Shown in pieces: positions 1 to 8,160 of a stretch of 64,000 bases of DNA. A program made the position numbers and the translations under genes. The stretch comes from Marinobacter gudaonensis (GTDB lineage Bacteria > Pseudomonadota > Gammaproteobacteria > Pseudomonadales > Oleiphilaceae): contig NZ_FOYV01000001.1 of assembly GCF_900115175.1 (NCBI RefSeq), positions 2,604,001 through 2,668,000 of the forward strand, in the 5' to 3' direction. Numbering within the stretch: the stretch's first letter is position 1; the number at the start of each line of letters is the position of its first letter. The notes beneath the pieces were generated by a model. The model had not been told where the DNA came from and did no database searches. It was given only the letters and a program-made list of their open reading frames with translations.

Positions 1-1464
1 CCGCTGGCAGAGGTGGGCAGCCCGGAGTACCTTGCTGGCGCCGTGCTGCTGGCGGTGATGTCCGGCCTGATGCTGACGGTGATGGGCATCCTGCGGCTGG
101 GCTTTCTGGCCAACTTTCTCAGCCACCCGGTGATTTCCGGGTTTATCACGGCCTCAGGCCTGGTGATCGCTGCCAGCCAGCTCAAGCATCTGTTCGGTGT
201 CCAGGCCTCCGGCCACAACCTGCTGGAGATCGGCCGCTCCCTGTGGCTCACGATCGGTCAGTTCAATGGCGTGACCCTGCTGTTGGGCGCGGGAACCCTG
301 GTGTTCCTGGTTTTCGCTCGCAAGGGCCTCAAGCCCTTGCTGGTGACCCTCGGTTTGGCGCCCAGAGTGGCGGATATCCTGGGCCGGACCGCCCCCATTG
401 TGGCGGTGGTGGTCACCACCCTGCTGGCCTGGCAACTGGACCTGGAAAGCGCCGGCGTGAGGCTGGTGGGCGAGGTGCCTCGGGGGTTGCCGGAGCTGAC
501 CTTGCCGAGTCTGGATCCCGGGTTGTGGCAGCAGCTGGCAGTCAGCGCCCTGCTGATTGGCGTTGTCGGTTTTGTGGAATCGGTGTCGGTGGGGCAGACC
601 CTCGCAGCCAAGCGCCGCCAGACCATTGACCCGGACCAGGAGCTGATCGGACTGGGCAACGCCAACCTGAGCGCCGGCCTGTCCGGGGGGCTGCCGGTGA
701 CCGGTGGATTTTCCCGGTCGGTTGTGAACTTCGATGCGGGTGCGGAAACACCGGCGGCCGGCGCCTATGCCGCTGTGGGTATTGCCCTGGCGACGATGTT
801 CCTGACGCCGGCCATCGCCTATCTGCCCCAGGCCACTCTGGCAGCCACCATCATCGTGGCGGTGTCTACGCTGATTGACCTGCCCGCGTTGGGGCGCACC
901 TGGCGCTATTCCCGCCCGGATTTCGGTGCCATGCTCGCCACCATCGTGCTGACCCTGGTGCACAGCGTGGAAGCGGGCATCGTTGCCGGGGTGGCGCTGT
1001 CGATCGGCCTGTTCCTGTACCGCACCAGTCGGCCCCACAGTGCCGTGGTGGGTCGCGTTCCGGGCACCGAGCACTTCCGCAATGTGCTTCGCCACAAGGT
1101 GGAGCTGTGCCCACGGGTGACTTTCCTGCGGGTAGACGAAAGCCTGTACTTCGCCAACGCCCGGTTCCTGGAAGAAACGGTAATGGATCTGGTGACCCGG
1201 CAGCCGGAACTGCAGGATCTGGTGCTGGTGTGCCCGGCGGTGAACCTGGTGGATGCGTCCGCCCTGGAAAGCCTGGAAGCCATCAACGAACGTATGAAAG
1301 ACGCGGGCGTTCGGTTGCACCTGTCGGAAGTGAAAGGGCCAGTGATGGATCGCCTGCAGGACACTGAACTGCTGTCGCACCTGGGCGGGCAGGTGTTCCT
1401 GAGCACTTACGAAGCCTGGCAGCGCCTGACCGACCGGAGCCGGCTCGACCGCCAACCCGCCTAA
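1..1464 (+). CDS. SulP family anion transporter with STAS domain (5' end missing)
   Basis: Inner-membrane SulP permease, a family that moves sulfate, bicarbonate or related anions, usually with H+ or Na+. The reading frame is open to base 1, so the start lies outside the window; the GTG at 13 is not a credible start. The visible part has many hydrophobic segments, then a cytoplasmic STAS domain over about the last 110 residues, including the phosphorylation-type motif VDASAL near residue 415. It encodes 483 residues from base 13, so most of the transporter is present. The substrate cannot be read from sequence. A 7-bp inverted repeat (1477-1483 with 1496-1502) follows the stop but lacks a T tract. 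Confidence 0.9.
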   Translation, partial: PLAEVGSPEYLAGAVLLAVMSGLMLTVMGILRLGFLANFLSHPVISGFITASGLVIAASQLKHLFGVQASGHNLLEIGRSLWLTIGQFNGVTLLLGAGTLVFLVFARKGLKPLLVTLGLAPRVADILGRTAPIVAVVVTTLLAWQLDLESAGVRLVGEVPRGLPELTLPSLDPGLWQQLAVSALLIGVVGFVESVSVGQTLAAKRRQTIDPDQELIGLGNANLSAGLSGGLPVTGGFSRSVVNFDAGAETPAAGAYAAVGIALATMFLTPAIAYLPQATLAATIIVAVSTLIDLPALGRTWRYSRPDFGAMLATIVLTLVHSVEAGIVAGVALSIGLFLYRTSRPHSAVVGRVPGTEHFRNVLRHKVELCPRVTFLRVDESLYFANARFLEETVMDLVTRQPELQDLVLVCPAVNLVDASALESLEAINERMKDAGVRLHLSEVKGPVMDRLQDTELLSHLGGQVFLSTYEAWQRLTDRSRLDRQPA

Positions 1465-1545
1465 GCGTGGCATGCCGGCTTGCGCTCCGGGTGGGGCAAG
1501 CCTATATGATGGTCTCCTTGACGCGATCGTTCCGGTAGATTCCCC

Positions 1546-2205
1546 ATGGGCATGACCGAAAACCTGTTATCGACCAGCCAGTGGATTCTCACCCTGGTGA
1601 TTTTTCTGGCCATTCTCGTTCGTGCGGCCCGGACCATCGACTGGCAGGGGTTCCGTAAGGACAACGCGTTGCAGCACTCCTTTTTTGGCGCAGCGGTTGT
1701 ATTGGGGTTTGTCTGGCAGCTGCGCGCCGGGCTGTCTCCCGGCCTGGCCATTCATGTGTTCGGCATCACCGTGATCACGCTCATGCTGGGCTGGGCACTG
1801 GCGGTGATGGCAGGGCTGCTGGCGCTGGTGATTACCGTGATCACCGGCCGCGAACCCCTGGTCATGTTTGCCGCCAATGGCCTGATCACGGTTATGGTGC
1901 CGGCCATGGTGAGCCACGGCATCATGCTGTGGGAGCGGCGGCGCAATTTCCGGAATTTTTTCGCGTATATCTTCTTCTGCGGCTTTTTTGGAGCGGGTCT
2001 TGCGGTAGCCGCGGCTGGCATCGTCATGTGCCTGATGCTCTGGAGCAGCGGGGTCTACACCTTTGACGAACTGGTGCACGAATACCTCCGCTACCTGCCA
2101 CTTTTCATGATTCCCGAAGGCTTTGTGAACGGCACCTTCGTCACTGGCCTGATGGTGTTCCATCCGGACCGCCTCACTACCCTCGATCAGCGTCGGTACC
2201 GCTGA
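1546..2205 (+). CDS. CbiM-like / COG3235 integral membrane protein
   Basis: 219-residue polytopic membrane protein with about six hydrophobic segments. The pattern, including a central FAANGLITVMVPAMVSHG stretch and a late IPEGFVNGTFVTG stretch, resembles the COG3235 group that databases label energy-coupling factor (CbiM-type) permease. That group is normally solitary, and no ECF ATPase or T component is adjacent here, so a cobalt or nickel role is unproven. Start ATG at 1546 with little recognisable RBS; it follows the SulP gene on the same strand by about 80 bp. A strong terminator lies downstream at 2393-2431. Confidence 0.6.
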   Translation: MGMTENLLSTSQWILTLVIFLAILVRAARTIDWQGFRKDNALQHSFFGAAVVLGFVWQLRAGLSPGLAIHVFGITVITLMLGWALAVMAGLLALVITVITGREPLVMFAANGLITVMVPAMVSHGIMLWERRRNFRNFFAYIFFCGFFGAGLAVAAAGIVMCLMLWSSGVYTFDELVHEYLRYLPLFMIPEGFVNGTFVTGLMVFHPDRLTTLDQRRYR

Positions 2206-2392
2206 CCCCAGGTTTGTCTCCCTGCTCAAAAGACCCCGTCCGTGATGGGCGAGTATTGCACTTCCGGGTGATCCGTTTCTGGCGGGAGTCGTATCCCTCG
2301 GTGACTCTGGCCGGACCCTGCGTGCCGCGCTCGCTGCCAGAGTTTAAGTGCATGGCGGTTACCCGCGTCCCATAGCCAGCGGGTGACATTCT
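2206..2392. other. Intergenic stretch before a strong terminator
   Basis: About 190 bases without a convincing reading frame between the CbiM-like gene and the terminator. It contains a local hairpin (TTACCCGC and GCGGGTGA around 2360-2385). It could simply be the 3' UTR of the upstream gene, or hold a small RNA ending at the terminator. It does not match the 6S, 4.5S, tmRNA or RNase P signatures I know, and no clear -35/-10 pair was found. Confidence 0.3.
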
Positions 2393-2431
2393 GCCCCGGG
2401 TGGATCCAACTCCTCCACCCGGGGCTTTTTT
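2393..2431 (+). terminator. Rho-independent terminator
   Basis: Perfect 12-bp GC-rich stem (2393-2404 with 2414-2425), 9-nt loop, then six T residues (2426-2431). The T tract is on the plus strand, so it ends transcription from the CbiM-like gene, or from an RNA in the preceding gap, before the convergent K+ channel gene. Confidence 0.9.
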
Positions 2432-2477
2432 ATGTCGCCGAACCCTGGATCGCCCATTGTTCCTCTCATAAGATGCG

Positions 2478-2978
2478 TTACCGGCTGGGCCAGTAACGCT
2501 GCATCTCCACATACAGGAACGACGCACTCCAGGTAATCAGTACCAGGCCTGTCAATGCTTCGATGCCGGTCAGGAATCGCATCACACCCAGGGCCTCGAT
2601 GTCGCCGTAGCCCAGGGTGGTAAAGGTGGTGAAGGAAAAGTAGACGCAGTCCCAAAAGCTGCCCGAGGTGTTACCGGTGATTGCACCCCAGCCTTCGGTC
2701 CTGAGCATCACATAATAGGCCGTGGCAAAAATCCACACCTGCAGGGTATGGGTGGCCAGCACGCCCAGAACACCGACAATCAACCGGAAATGGTGGCTCT
2801 GGCGCATTCGGCCCAGCAGGCCACTGAGGCGCACCAGTACCTCGTTATGCAGCACCACGACGACCACCACAAGGATTATGTTGATGATGCTGGCGTTCAG
2901 GATGTGCAGGAGGTGTTCCACTGCTCTATGGTTCCCTGTGATGAGAGATATTGGAGCGCCGGCTGCCGGTTCTGTCAC
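2478..2978 (-). CDS. Two-TM potassium channel family protein
   Basis: 166-residue ion channel of the Ion_trans_2 type. Hydrophobic segments lie near residues 28-42, 65-85 and 125-145, with a pore loop carrying the K+ selectivity filter TTLGYGD between the last two. No RCK/TrkA-N ligand-binding domain follows, so gating control is not visible. The start is uncertain: GTG at 2978 gives 166 residues, and an in-frame GTG about 19 codons later is also possible. It is divergent from the RND adaptor gene at 3080 and convergent with the terminator at 2393-2431. Confidence 0.8.
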   Translation of the reverse strand: MTEPAAGAPISLITGNHRAVEHLLHILNASIINIILVVVVVVLHNEVLVRLSGLLGRMRQSHHFRLIVGVLGVLATHTLQVWIFATAYYVMLRTEGWGAITGNTSGSFWDCVYFSFTTFTTLGYGDIEALGVMRFLTGIEALTGLVLITWSASFLYVEMQRYWPSR

Positions 2979-3079
2979 CGTGACCGGGCGGCTCCGGATC
3001 CGAAATTTGCCGTAGATTGTATAGTAGTAGGATTTTCACTGCCTGAAAGGCACCCCAAGACCTGGTTGGCCCGGACTCT

Positions 3080-4318
3080 ATGCTTAAACGATTGATACCC
3101 GCCGTCATCATTGCCATCGGTATTGCCGGCTTTGCGTTCCTGAAAATGACCCGCCCGGAACCCGCCGAAGTAACCGCCACCGAACGGAGCTGGCGCGTTC
3201 AGGTTCAGACCCTGGAGCCTGGCACCCACACACCCGTGCTGCCTCTTTATGGCGAACTGGTGGCGCCGGAACAGGTGACGGTGACCGCCACATTGCCCGG
3301 GCGGATCGGTGCGCGGCCGGTGACCGAGGGCGAGCGGGTGAACGCCGGTGACCTGCTGGTGGCGCTGTCTGAGGCGGACATAGAACCTGCCCTCGCCCAG
3401 GCCCGGGCCCAGGTTCGGGACCTGGAAGCGCAGATCCGGTCTGAGCAGGTGCGCTATCGCAATGACCGGGCGGCCTTGGAGAGCGAAAAAACCATTCTCG
3501 AGAATGCCCGGCGACAGCTTGAGCGCACGCGCTCACTGGTGGACCGCAACCTGGCCTCCCGTGAAGCCCTGGAAGCGGCAAACGATGCGGCAGCCCGCGC
3601 AGAACTGACGGTCAGCGCCCGGCAACGTTCGATCGATGAACACCCGTCGCGGCTGCAAAGCCTGGAAGCAAAACTGGCCCAGGCGCAGGCCAGCCTGGCC
3701 AACACCGAGCGGAACGCCGAACGAGCACGCATGGTGGCGCCCTTCGAAGGGGTGGTGACCGATATCCGGGTAGCCAAAGGCGACCAGGTCAGCCCTAACC
3801 AGGTGCTGCTGTCACTATACCCTGCCCAGGGCCTTGAACTCCGGGCCCGTGTGCCCGAAATGTTCCGGGCCGAGCTGCTCGACTCCCTGGCCCGCGGCGA
3901 GACCCTGACCGCCACCAGCGCTGACGGCCAGCACAGCTTCCGTCTGGTGCGCTTTGCCGGCACCAGCGATGCCTCGGGTACCGAGGCCATATTGCGGCTG
4001 GCGGGCGATCCGGGCGGGCTGCGGCCCGGTGGTCTGCTGCCGGTAACCCTGGAGCGGGCGCCCAGGGAACAGACCGTGGCCATTCCGTTCAGTGCTCTGT
4101 ACGGCGCCGATCGCGTGTACCTGATGACGGATGAAGGCCGCATGCGGCAGGTCAGTGTGAACCGGATTGGCGAGGCACGAGCCGATGACGGGGAGCGCCG
4201 CCTGCTCGTGTCGGGTGATGCCCTGGTCTCCGGCGCCCGGTTGATCACCACCCATCTGCCCAATGCGCTTACCGGTCTCAAGGTGGATGTGTCCGGCACG
4301 GAGGCCCCGGCCCAATGA
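3080..4318 (+). CDS. RND efflux periplasmic adaptor subunit (HlyD/AcrA-like)
   Basis: 412-residue membrane fusion protein bridging an inner-membrane pump and an outer-membrane channel. It has an N-terminal membrane anchor (residues about 5-23), a biotinyl-lipoyl half near residues 65-95 (ATLPGRIGARPVTEGERV), a long coiled-coil hairpin rich in Q/A/E at about 100-215, the second lipoyl half (ARMVAPFEGVVTDIRVAKG) and beta-barrel/membrane-proximal domains. It overlaps the RND permease start by ATGA (4315-4318), suggesting translational coupling. No outer-membrane channel gene is adjacent, so a TolC-type partner elsewhere is presumed. Confidence 0.9.
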   Translation: MLKRLIPAVIIAIGIAGFAFLKMTRPEPAEVTATERSWRVQVQTLEPGTHTPVLPLYGELVAPEQVTVTATLPGRIGARPVTEGERVNAGDLLVALSEADIEPALAQARAQVRDLEAQIRSEQVRYRNDRAALESEKTILENARRQLERTRSLVDRNLASREALEAANDAAARAELTVSARQRSIDEHPSRLQSLEAKLAQAQASLANTERNAERARMVAPFEGVVTDIRVAKGDQVSPNQVLLSLYPAQGLELRARVPEMFRAELLDSLARGETLTATSADGQHSFRLVRFAGTSDASGTEAILRLAGDPGGLRPGGLLPVTLERAPREQTVAIPFSALYGADRVYLMTDEGRMRQVSVNRIGEARADDGERRLLVSGDALVSGARLITTHLPNALTGLKVDVSGTEAPAQ

Positions 4319-7300
4319 GACGCAACAAGGGCGTGATCGGCTTCTTCGTCCATCATCGGGTGGCGGCCAACCTGGTGATGCTGGTGATGTTGCTGGGCGG
4401 TGTGCTGGCGCTGACCCGGATGAATATCCAGTTCTTCCCCACCTTCGCCCTGGACATTGTCAGCGTGCGGGTGGTCTGGAGCGGCGCCTCTGCCGAGGAC
4501 ATCGAGCAGGGCATCACCAACCCGCTGGAGCAGAGGCTGCGCAGCATTGATGGCCTCAAGAAGATGACGTCCACCTCCGCCCAGGGCGTGTCGTCCATCA
4601 CCCTGGAATTCGAGGAGGGCACCAACCCGATCCAGGCCCTGGACGACGTCCAGCAACAGGTGGACGAGTTCACCAATTTCCCGGCCGAGGCGGAAGAACC
4701 CCAGGTAACCCGCGTGGAGCGCTACGAGCCAGTGGCGCGCCTGCTGGTGTCGGGGCCGGTGGCGCGGGATGAGCTGCGGCAACTGGCGTACCGGTTCGAA
4801 GACGAGCTGCTGCAGCGGGGCATAGACCGGGTGTCCATCCGGGGGCTGCCTGAACAGCAGATCAGCATTGACGTGCCGGTGGAGCGCCTGGAGACCCTCG
4901 GGCTGTCCCTGGAGCAGATCGCAGAGCGGGTGGCGGCCATTTCACGGGACCTGCCCGCCGGCATGATGGCCCAGCAGGATGCCACCCGCGAACTACGGGC
5001 GGTGGAACAGCGGCGCAGTCCCCAGGCGTTCGAGAGCATTCCGGTGCTCAGTGGTGAGCGCATTCAGCTCAACCTGGGTGACGTTGCCATCATCCGGCAG
5101 CAGGCCCGTGAGAGCCAGGTGACCCTGGAAAAGGACGGTCAGCCGGCGGTGGAAATGCAGCTGCAGCGAGCGGAGAACGGTAATTCCCTGGCCGCCGCCC
5201 GGGTGCTGGAGCGCTGGCTGGCGGACACCCGACCGACCCTGCCGCCGACGGTGCAGCTGGAGGTGTATGATGAAACCTGGCAGTTGCTGGACGACCGGAT
5301 TTCGCTGCTGGTGAACAACGGCCTCGGCGGCCTGGTGCTGGTGATCTGCCTGCTGTACCTGTTCCTGCCCGGGCGGGTGGCACTGTGGGTGGCCATAGGC
5401 ATCCCCACCGCTTTCCTGGCGGCCATGGCGGTGCTCTGGCTGATCGGCGGTTCTATCAACATGATTTCCCTGTTTGCCCTGATCATGGCTCTGGGGGTGA
5501 TTGTCGACGACGCCATCGTGGTGGGTGAGGACGCCGACGCCCATGCCCGCATGGGTGAGGAATCCATATACGCCTCCGAGGGCGCCGCCAAACGCATGGT
5601 GTGGCCGGTACTGGCCTCGTCCCTGACCACGGTGGCCGCGTTCATGCCGTTGCTGGTGGTGGGCGGCGTAATCGGCAATATCCTGGGGGACATTCCTCTG
5701 GTGATGATCTGCGTGCTGGTGGCCTCCCTACTGGAGTGCTTTATCGTGCTGCCGGCCCATTTGCGCCATGCCTTCGTACCCCGCCGGAATAGCCGGCGTG
5801 CCGTTGCAGAGCCCGCCCGGCCCGGACGGGTGGAGCGCTTCCGTCAGGGCTTTGAGCAACGCTTCGACCGTTTCCGCGAGGGCCCGTTCCGGCGGTTCTC
5901 CCGCTACAGTCTGCAGCACCGGGGCGCGACCGTAGCCGGTGCCGTGGCACTGGCCATCGTCACGGTAGGCCTGCTGGCCGGTGGCCGGCTCGGGTTCAAT
6001 TTCTTCCCAACGCCGGAGCCTTCGGTGTTCTACGCCAACGCCAGTTTTGTGGCCGGCACCGACCGGGGCACCGTGGAGGATTTTCTGCATCAAATGCAGC
6101 GAACGCTGAACGAGACCGAGCAGGCCCTGGGTGGCGATTTCATCCTGCATGCGGTCACCACCGTCGGCGCCACCCAGGGTGCAGAGGGCAGCTCACGGAG
6201 CGGGGATGAGCTGGGATCCATGATGATTGAACTGGTGCCCTCGGACCGGCGCTCGGTGCGCAACCCGGAGTTCATCACCGAGTGGCGCGAGCGCCTGGCG
6301 TTGCCGGCGGGTCTGGATAATCTGACCATTTCCGAGCGCCAGGCCGGACCGCCGGGCCGCGATGTGAATGTGCGCCTGACCGGAGAGGACGCCGAACAGC
6401 TCAAGCGGGCGGCAGACGAACTCAGCCAGGCCCTGTCGACCCTGCCGGGCGTGCTGGATGTTGAGGACGATATGCCCTGGGGGCGTGAACAGCTGATCTA
6501 CCAGGTGAGCGCCCACGGCCAGGCCCTGGGGCTGACGACGGCCGACCTGGGGCGACAACTGCGGGCGGCGTTTGACGGCCGGATTGCCCAGATCTACCAG
6601 GACCGTCGGGATGAAATCGAGGTGCGGGTACAGTTGCCGAAGGATCAGCGTGAACGGCTTTCCACGCTGTCGAGGGTGACCGTCCGGGTGCCGGATGGCC
6701 GTTTCGTGCCACTGACCCAGGTGATGAACCTGGACCACCGGCAGGGCTTCCAGGCCCTGCGCCACGCCGACGGCAAGCTGGCGGTGGAAGTGACATCAGG
6801 CCTGAACACCCGGGTGAGCACCACCGACCAGATCCTGGAAAGCCTGCAGGCCGAGGCCCTGCCGGACATCGCCAGCCGCTACAACGTGCGCTACAGCTTC
6901 GAGGGCCGGGCGGCCGACCAGCGGGAAACCCTGGGTGACATGCAGACCGGCCTGGTGATCGGGCTGGGTCTGATGTATGTGGTGCTGGCCTGGGTGTTCG
7001 CCTCCTGGAGCCTGCCGTTGATCGTGATGGCGATCATTCCGTTTGCGCTGGTGGGGGCGTTGCTTGGCCACTGGGTGATGGGGCTGCAACTGACCATCCT
7101 GTCGCTGTTTGGCCTTTTCGGGCTGTCCGGCATTGTGGTCAATAACGCGATTATCCTCGTAGCCTTCTACAACCAGCAGCGGAAGAAGGGTCTGGGTATT
7201 ACCGATGCCCTCAATGAGGCTGCGGTTCAGCGGGTACGCGCAGTGCTGCTTACCTCCCTGACCACCATTGGCGGCCTTCTGCCACTGATGTTCGAGACCT

Positions 7301-7476
7301 CGCTGCAGGCCCAGTTCCTGATTCCCATGGCAACGTCCATTGCCTTCGGATTGGGACTGTCGACCCTCCTGGTGCTGGTGGTGATACCGGCCCTGTTATC
7401 CTGGCTCGAGCAGTTCCGCGAGTGGCGGGCGCAGCGTCATGGCTCGGCCGCAGAGCCTCTGGGAGCATCGGAATGA
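4315..7476 (+). CDS. RND efflux permease
   Basis: 1053-residue inner-membrane RND pump, the normal length for the HAE1/AcrB-like superfamily, driven by proton flux. TM1 is at about residues 18-36. Two large periplasmic loops and the TM4 relay motif (ALGVIVDDAIVVGED, with the conserved Asp pair) are visible, as are the C-terminal helices with the SGIVVNNAIILVAF motif. The FFPT motif near residue 40 and the repeat FFPTPEPS after TM7 are typical of the two-fold repeat. It overlaps the adaptor and, by ATGA, the ABC ATPase gene at 7473. Substrates cannot be predicted. Confidence 0.92.
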   Translation: MRRNKGVIGFFVHHRVAANLVMLVMLLGGVLALTRMNIQFFPTFALDIVSVRVVWSGASAEDIEQGITNPLEQRLRSIDGLKKMTSTSAQGVSSITLEFEEGTNPIQALDDVQQQVDEFTNFPAEAEEPQVTRVERYEPVARLLVSGPVARDELRQLAYRFEDELLQRGIDRVSIRGLPEQQISIDVPVERLETLGLSLEQIAERVAAISRDLPAGMMAQQDATRELRAVEQRRSPQAFESIPVLSGERIQLNLGDVAIIRQQARESQVTLEKDGQPAVEMQLQRAENGNSLAAARVLERWLADTRPTLPPTVQLEVYDETWQLLDDRISLLVNNGLGGLVLVICLLYLFLPGRVALWVAIGIPTAFLAAMAVLWLIGGSINMISLFALIMALGVIVDDAIVVGEDADAHARMGEESIYASEGAAKRMVWPVLASSLTTVAAFMPLLVVGGVIGNILGDIPLVMICVLVASLLECFIVLPAHLRHAFVPRRNSRRAVAEPARPGRVERFRQGFEQRFDRFREGPFRRFSRYSLQHRGATVAGAVALAIVTVGLLAGGRLGFNFFPTPEPSVFYANASFVAGTDRGTVEDFLHQMQRTLNETEQALGGDFILHAVTTVGATQGAEGSSRSGDELGSMMIELVPSDRRSVRNPEFITEWRERLALPAGLDNLTISERQAGPPGRDVNVRLTGEDAEQLKRAADELSQALSTLPGVLDVEDDMPWGREQLIYQVSAHGQALGLTTADLGRQLRAAFDGRIAQIYQDRRDEIEVRVQLPKDQRERLSTLSRVTVRVPDGRFVPLTQVMNLDHRQGFQALRHADGKLAVEVTSGLNTRVSTTDQILESLQAEALPDIASRYNVRYSFEGRAADQRETLGDMQTGLVIGLGLMYVVLAWVFASWSLPLIVMAIIPFALVGALLGHWVMGLQLTILSLFGLFGLSGIVVNNAIILVAFYNQQRKKGLGITDALNEAAVQRVRAVLLTSLTTIGGLLPLMFETSLQAQFLIPMATSIAFGLGLSTLLVLVVIPALLSWLEQFREWRAQRHGSAAEPLGASE

Positions 7477-8153
7477 GTGATCTGTTGATCTCGGCCCAAG
7501 ACCTGCGCAAACAGTTCAGAAGCGGCAACGAGCCGGTCACTGTTTTCGACGGGCTGTCGCTGGATCTTGGCCGGGGCGAGTCCCTCGCGTTGATTGGCCG
7601 CTCGGGCTCGGGCAAGAGCACCCTGCTGAATGTGCTGTGTGGTCTGGAGTGGCCGGATGCCGGCAGCCTCCGGATACTCGGCGAGTCGTTCGAAGCACAA
7701 TCGCGGCCCCTGGGGCGGGCTGAAACACGCTGGGGCGAACTCCGGCGGCGCCGTGTGGGCGTGGTGTTCCAGGAAGCCAACCTGATGCCGGCGCTGTCGT
7801 TGCTTGATAACGTTCGTCTGCGCTCCCGACTTGCCAGCAGGGACGAAGCGCCCTGCCGGGACTGGCTCGAACGCCTGGGCATTGGCGATCTGGCCGATCG
7901 CTATCCGGACCAGGTGTCTGGTGGCCAGAGGCAGAGGGCCGCCCTGGCCATGGTGTTCGCCATGCAGCCGGACCTGATTCTCGCCGATGAGCCCACTGGC
8001 AGCCTCGATCGGCGCACCGCCGAGGACGTAGCCGAGGTGCTGTTCAATCTCCAGTCCCGCCATGGCTGCGGCCTGATTCTGGCCACCCACGATACCGAGC
8101 TGGCCGACCGCTGCGACCGGACCCTGGATCTTGGCCATCGCCAGGCCCGGTGA
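7473..8153 (+). CDS. ABC transporter ATP-binding protein (LolD/MacB type)
   Basis: 226-residue ATPase with Walker A GRSGSGKST (about residues 40-48), a Q-loop (VVFQEANL), signature VSGGQRQR, Walker B LILADEP and the switch His in LATHD. The ATG at 7473 overlaps the RND permease stop and has GGGAG about 10 bases upstream; an earlier in-frame start at 7422 lies inside the permease gene and is rejected. It pairs with the FtsX-type permease seven bases downstream. This class (LolD, MacB, AttE) works from the inner membrane on lipoproteins, peptides or toxic compounds rather than by classical import. Confidence 0.9.
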   Translation: MSDLLISAQDLRKQFRSGNEPVTVFDGLSLDLGRGESLALIGRSGSGKSTLLNVLCGLEWPDAGSLRILGESFEAQSRPLGRAETRWGELRRRRVGVVFQEANLMPALSLLDNVRLRSRLASRDEAPCRDWLERLGIGDLADRYPDQVSGGQRQRAALAMVFAMQPDLILADEPTGSLDRRTAEDVAEVLFNLQSRHGCGLILATHDTELADRCDRTLDLGHRQAR

Positions 8154-8160
8154 GTCTGCC

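Noticed and set aside
1477-1502. Terminator after the SulP gene
   Set aside because: A 7-bp inverted repeat exists, but with a 12-base loop and no T tract.
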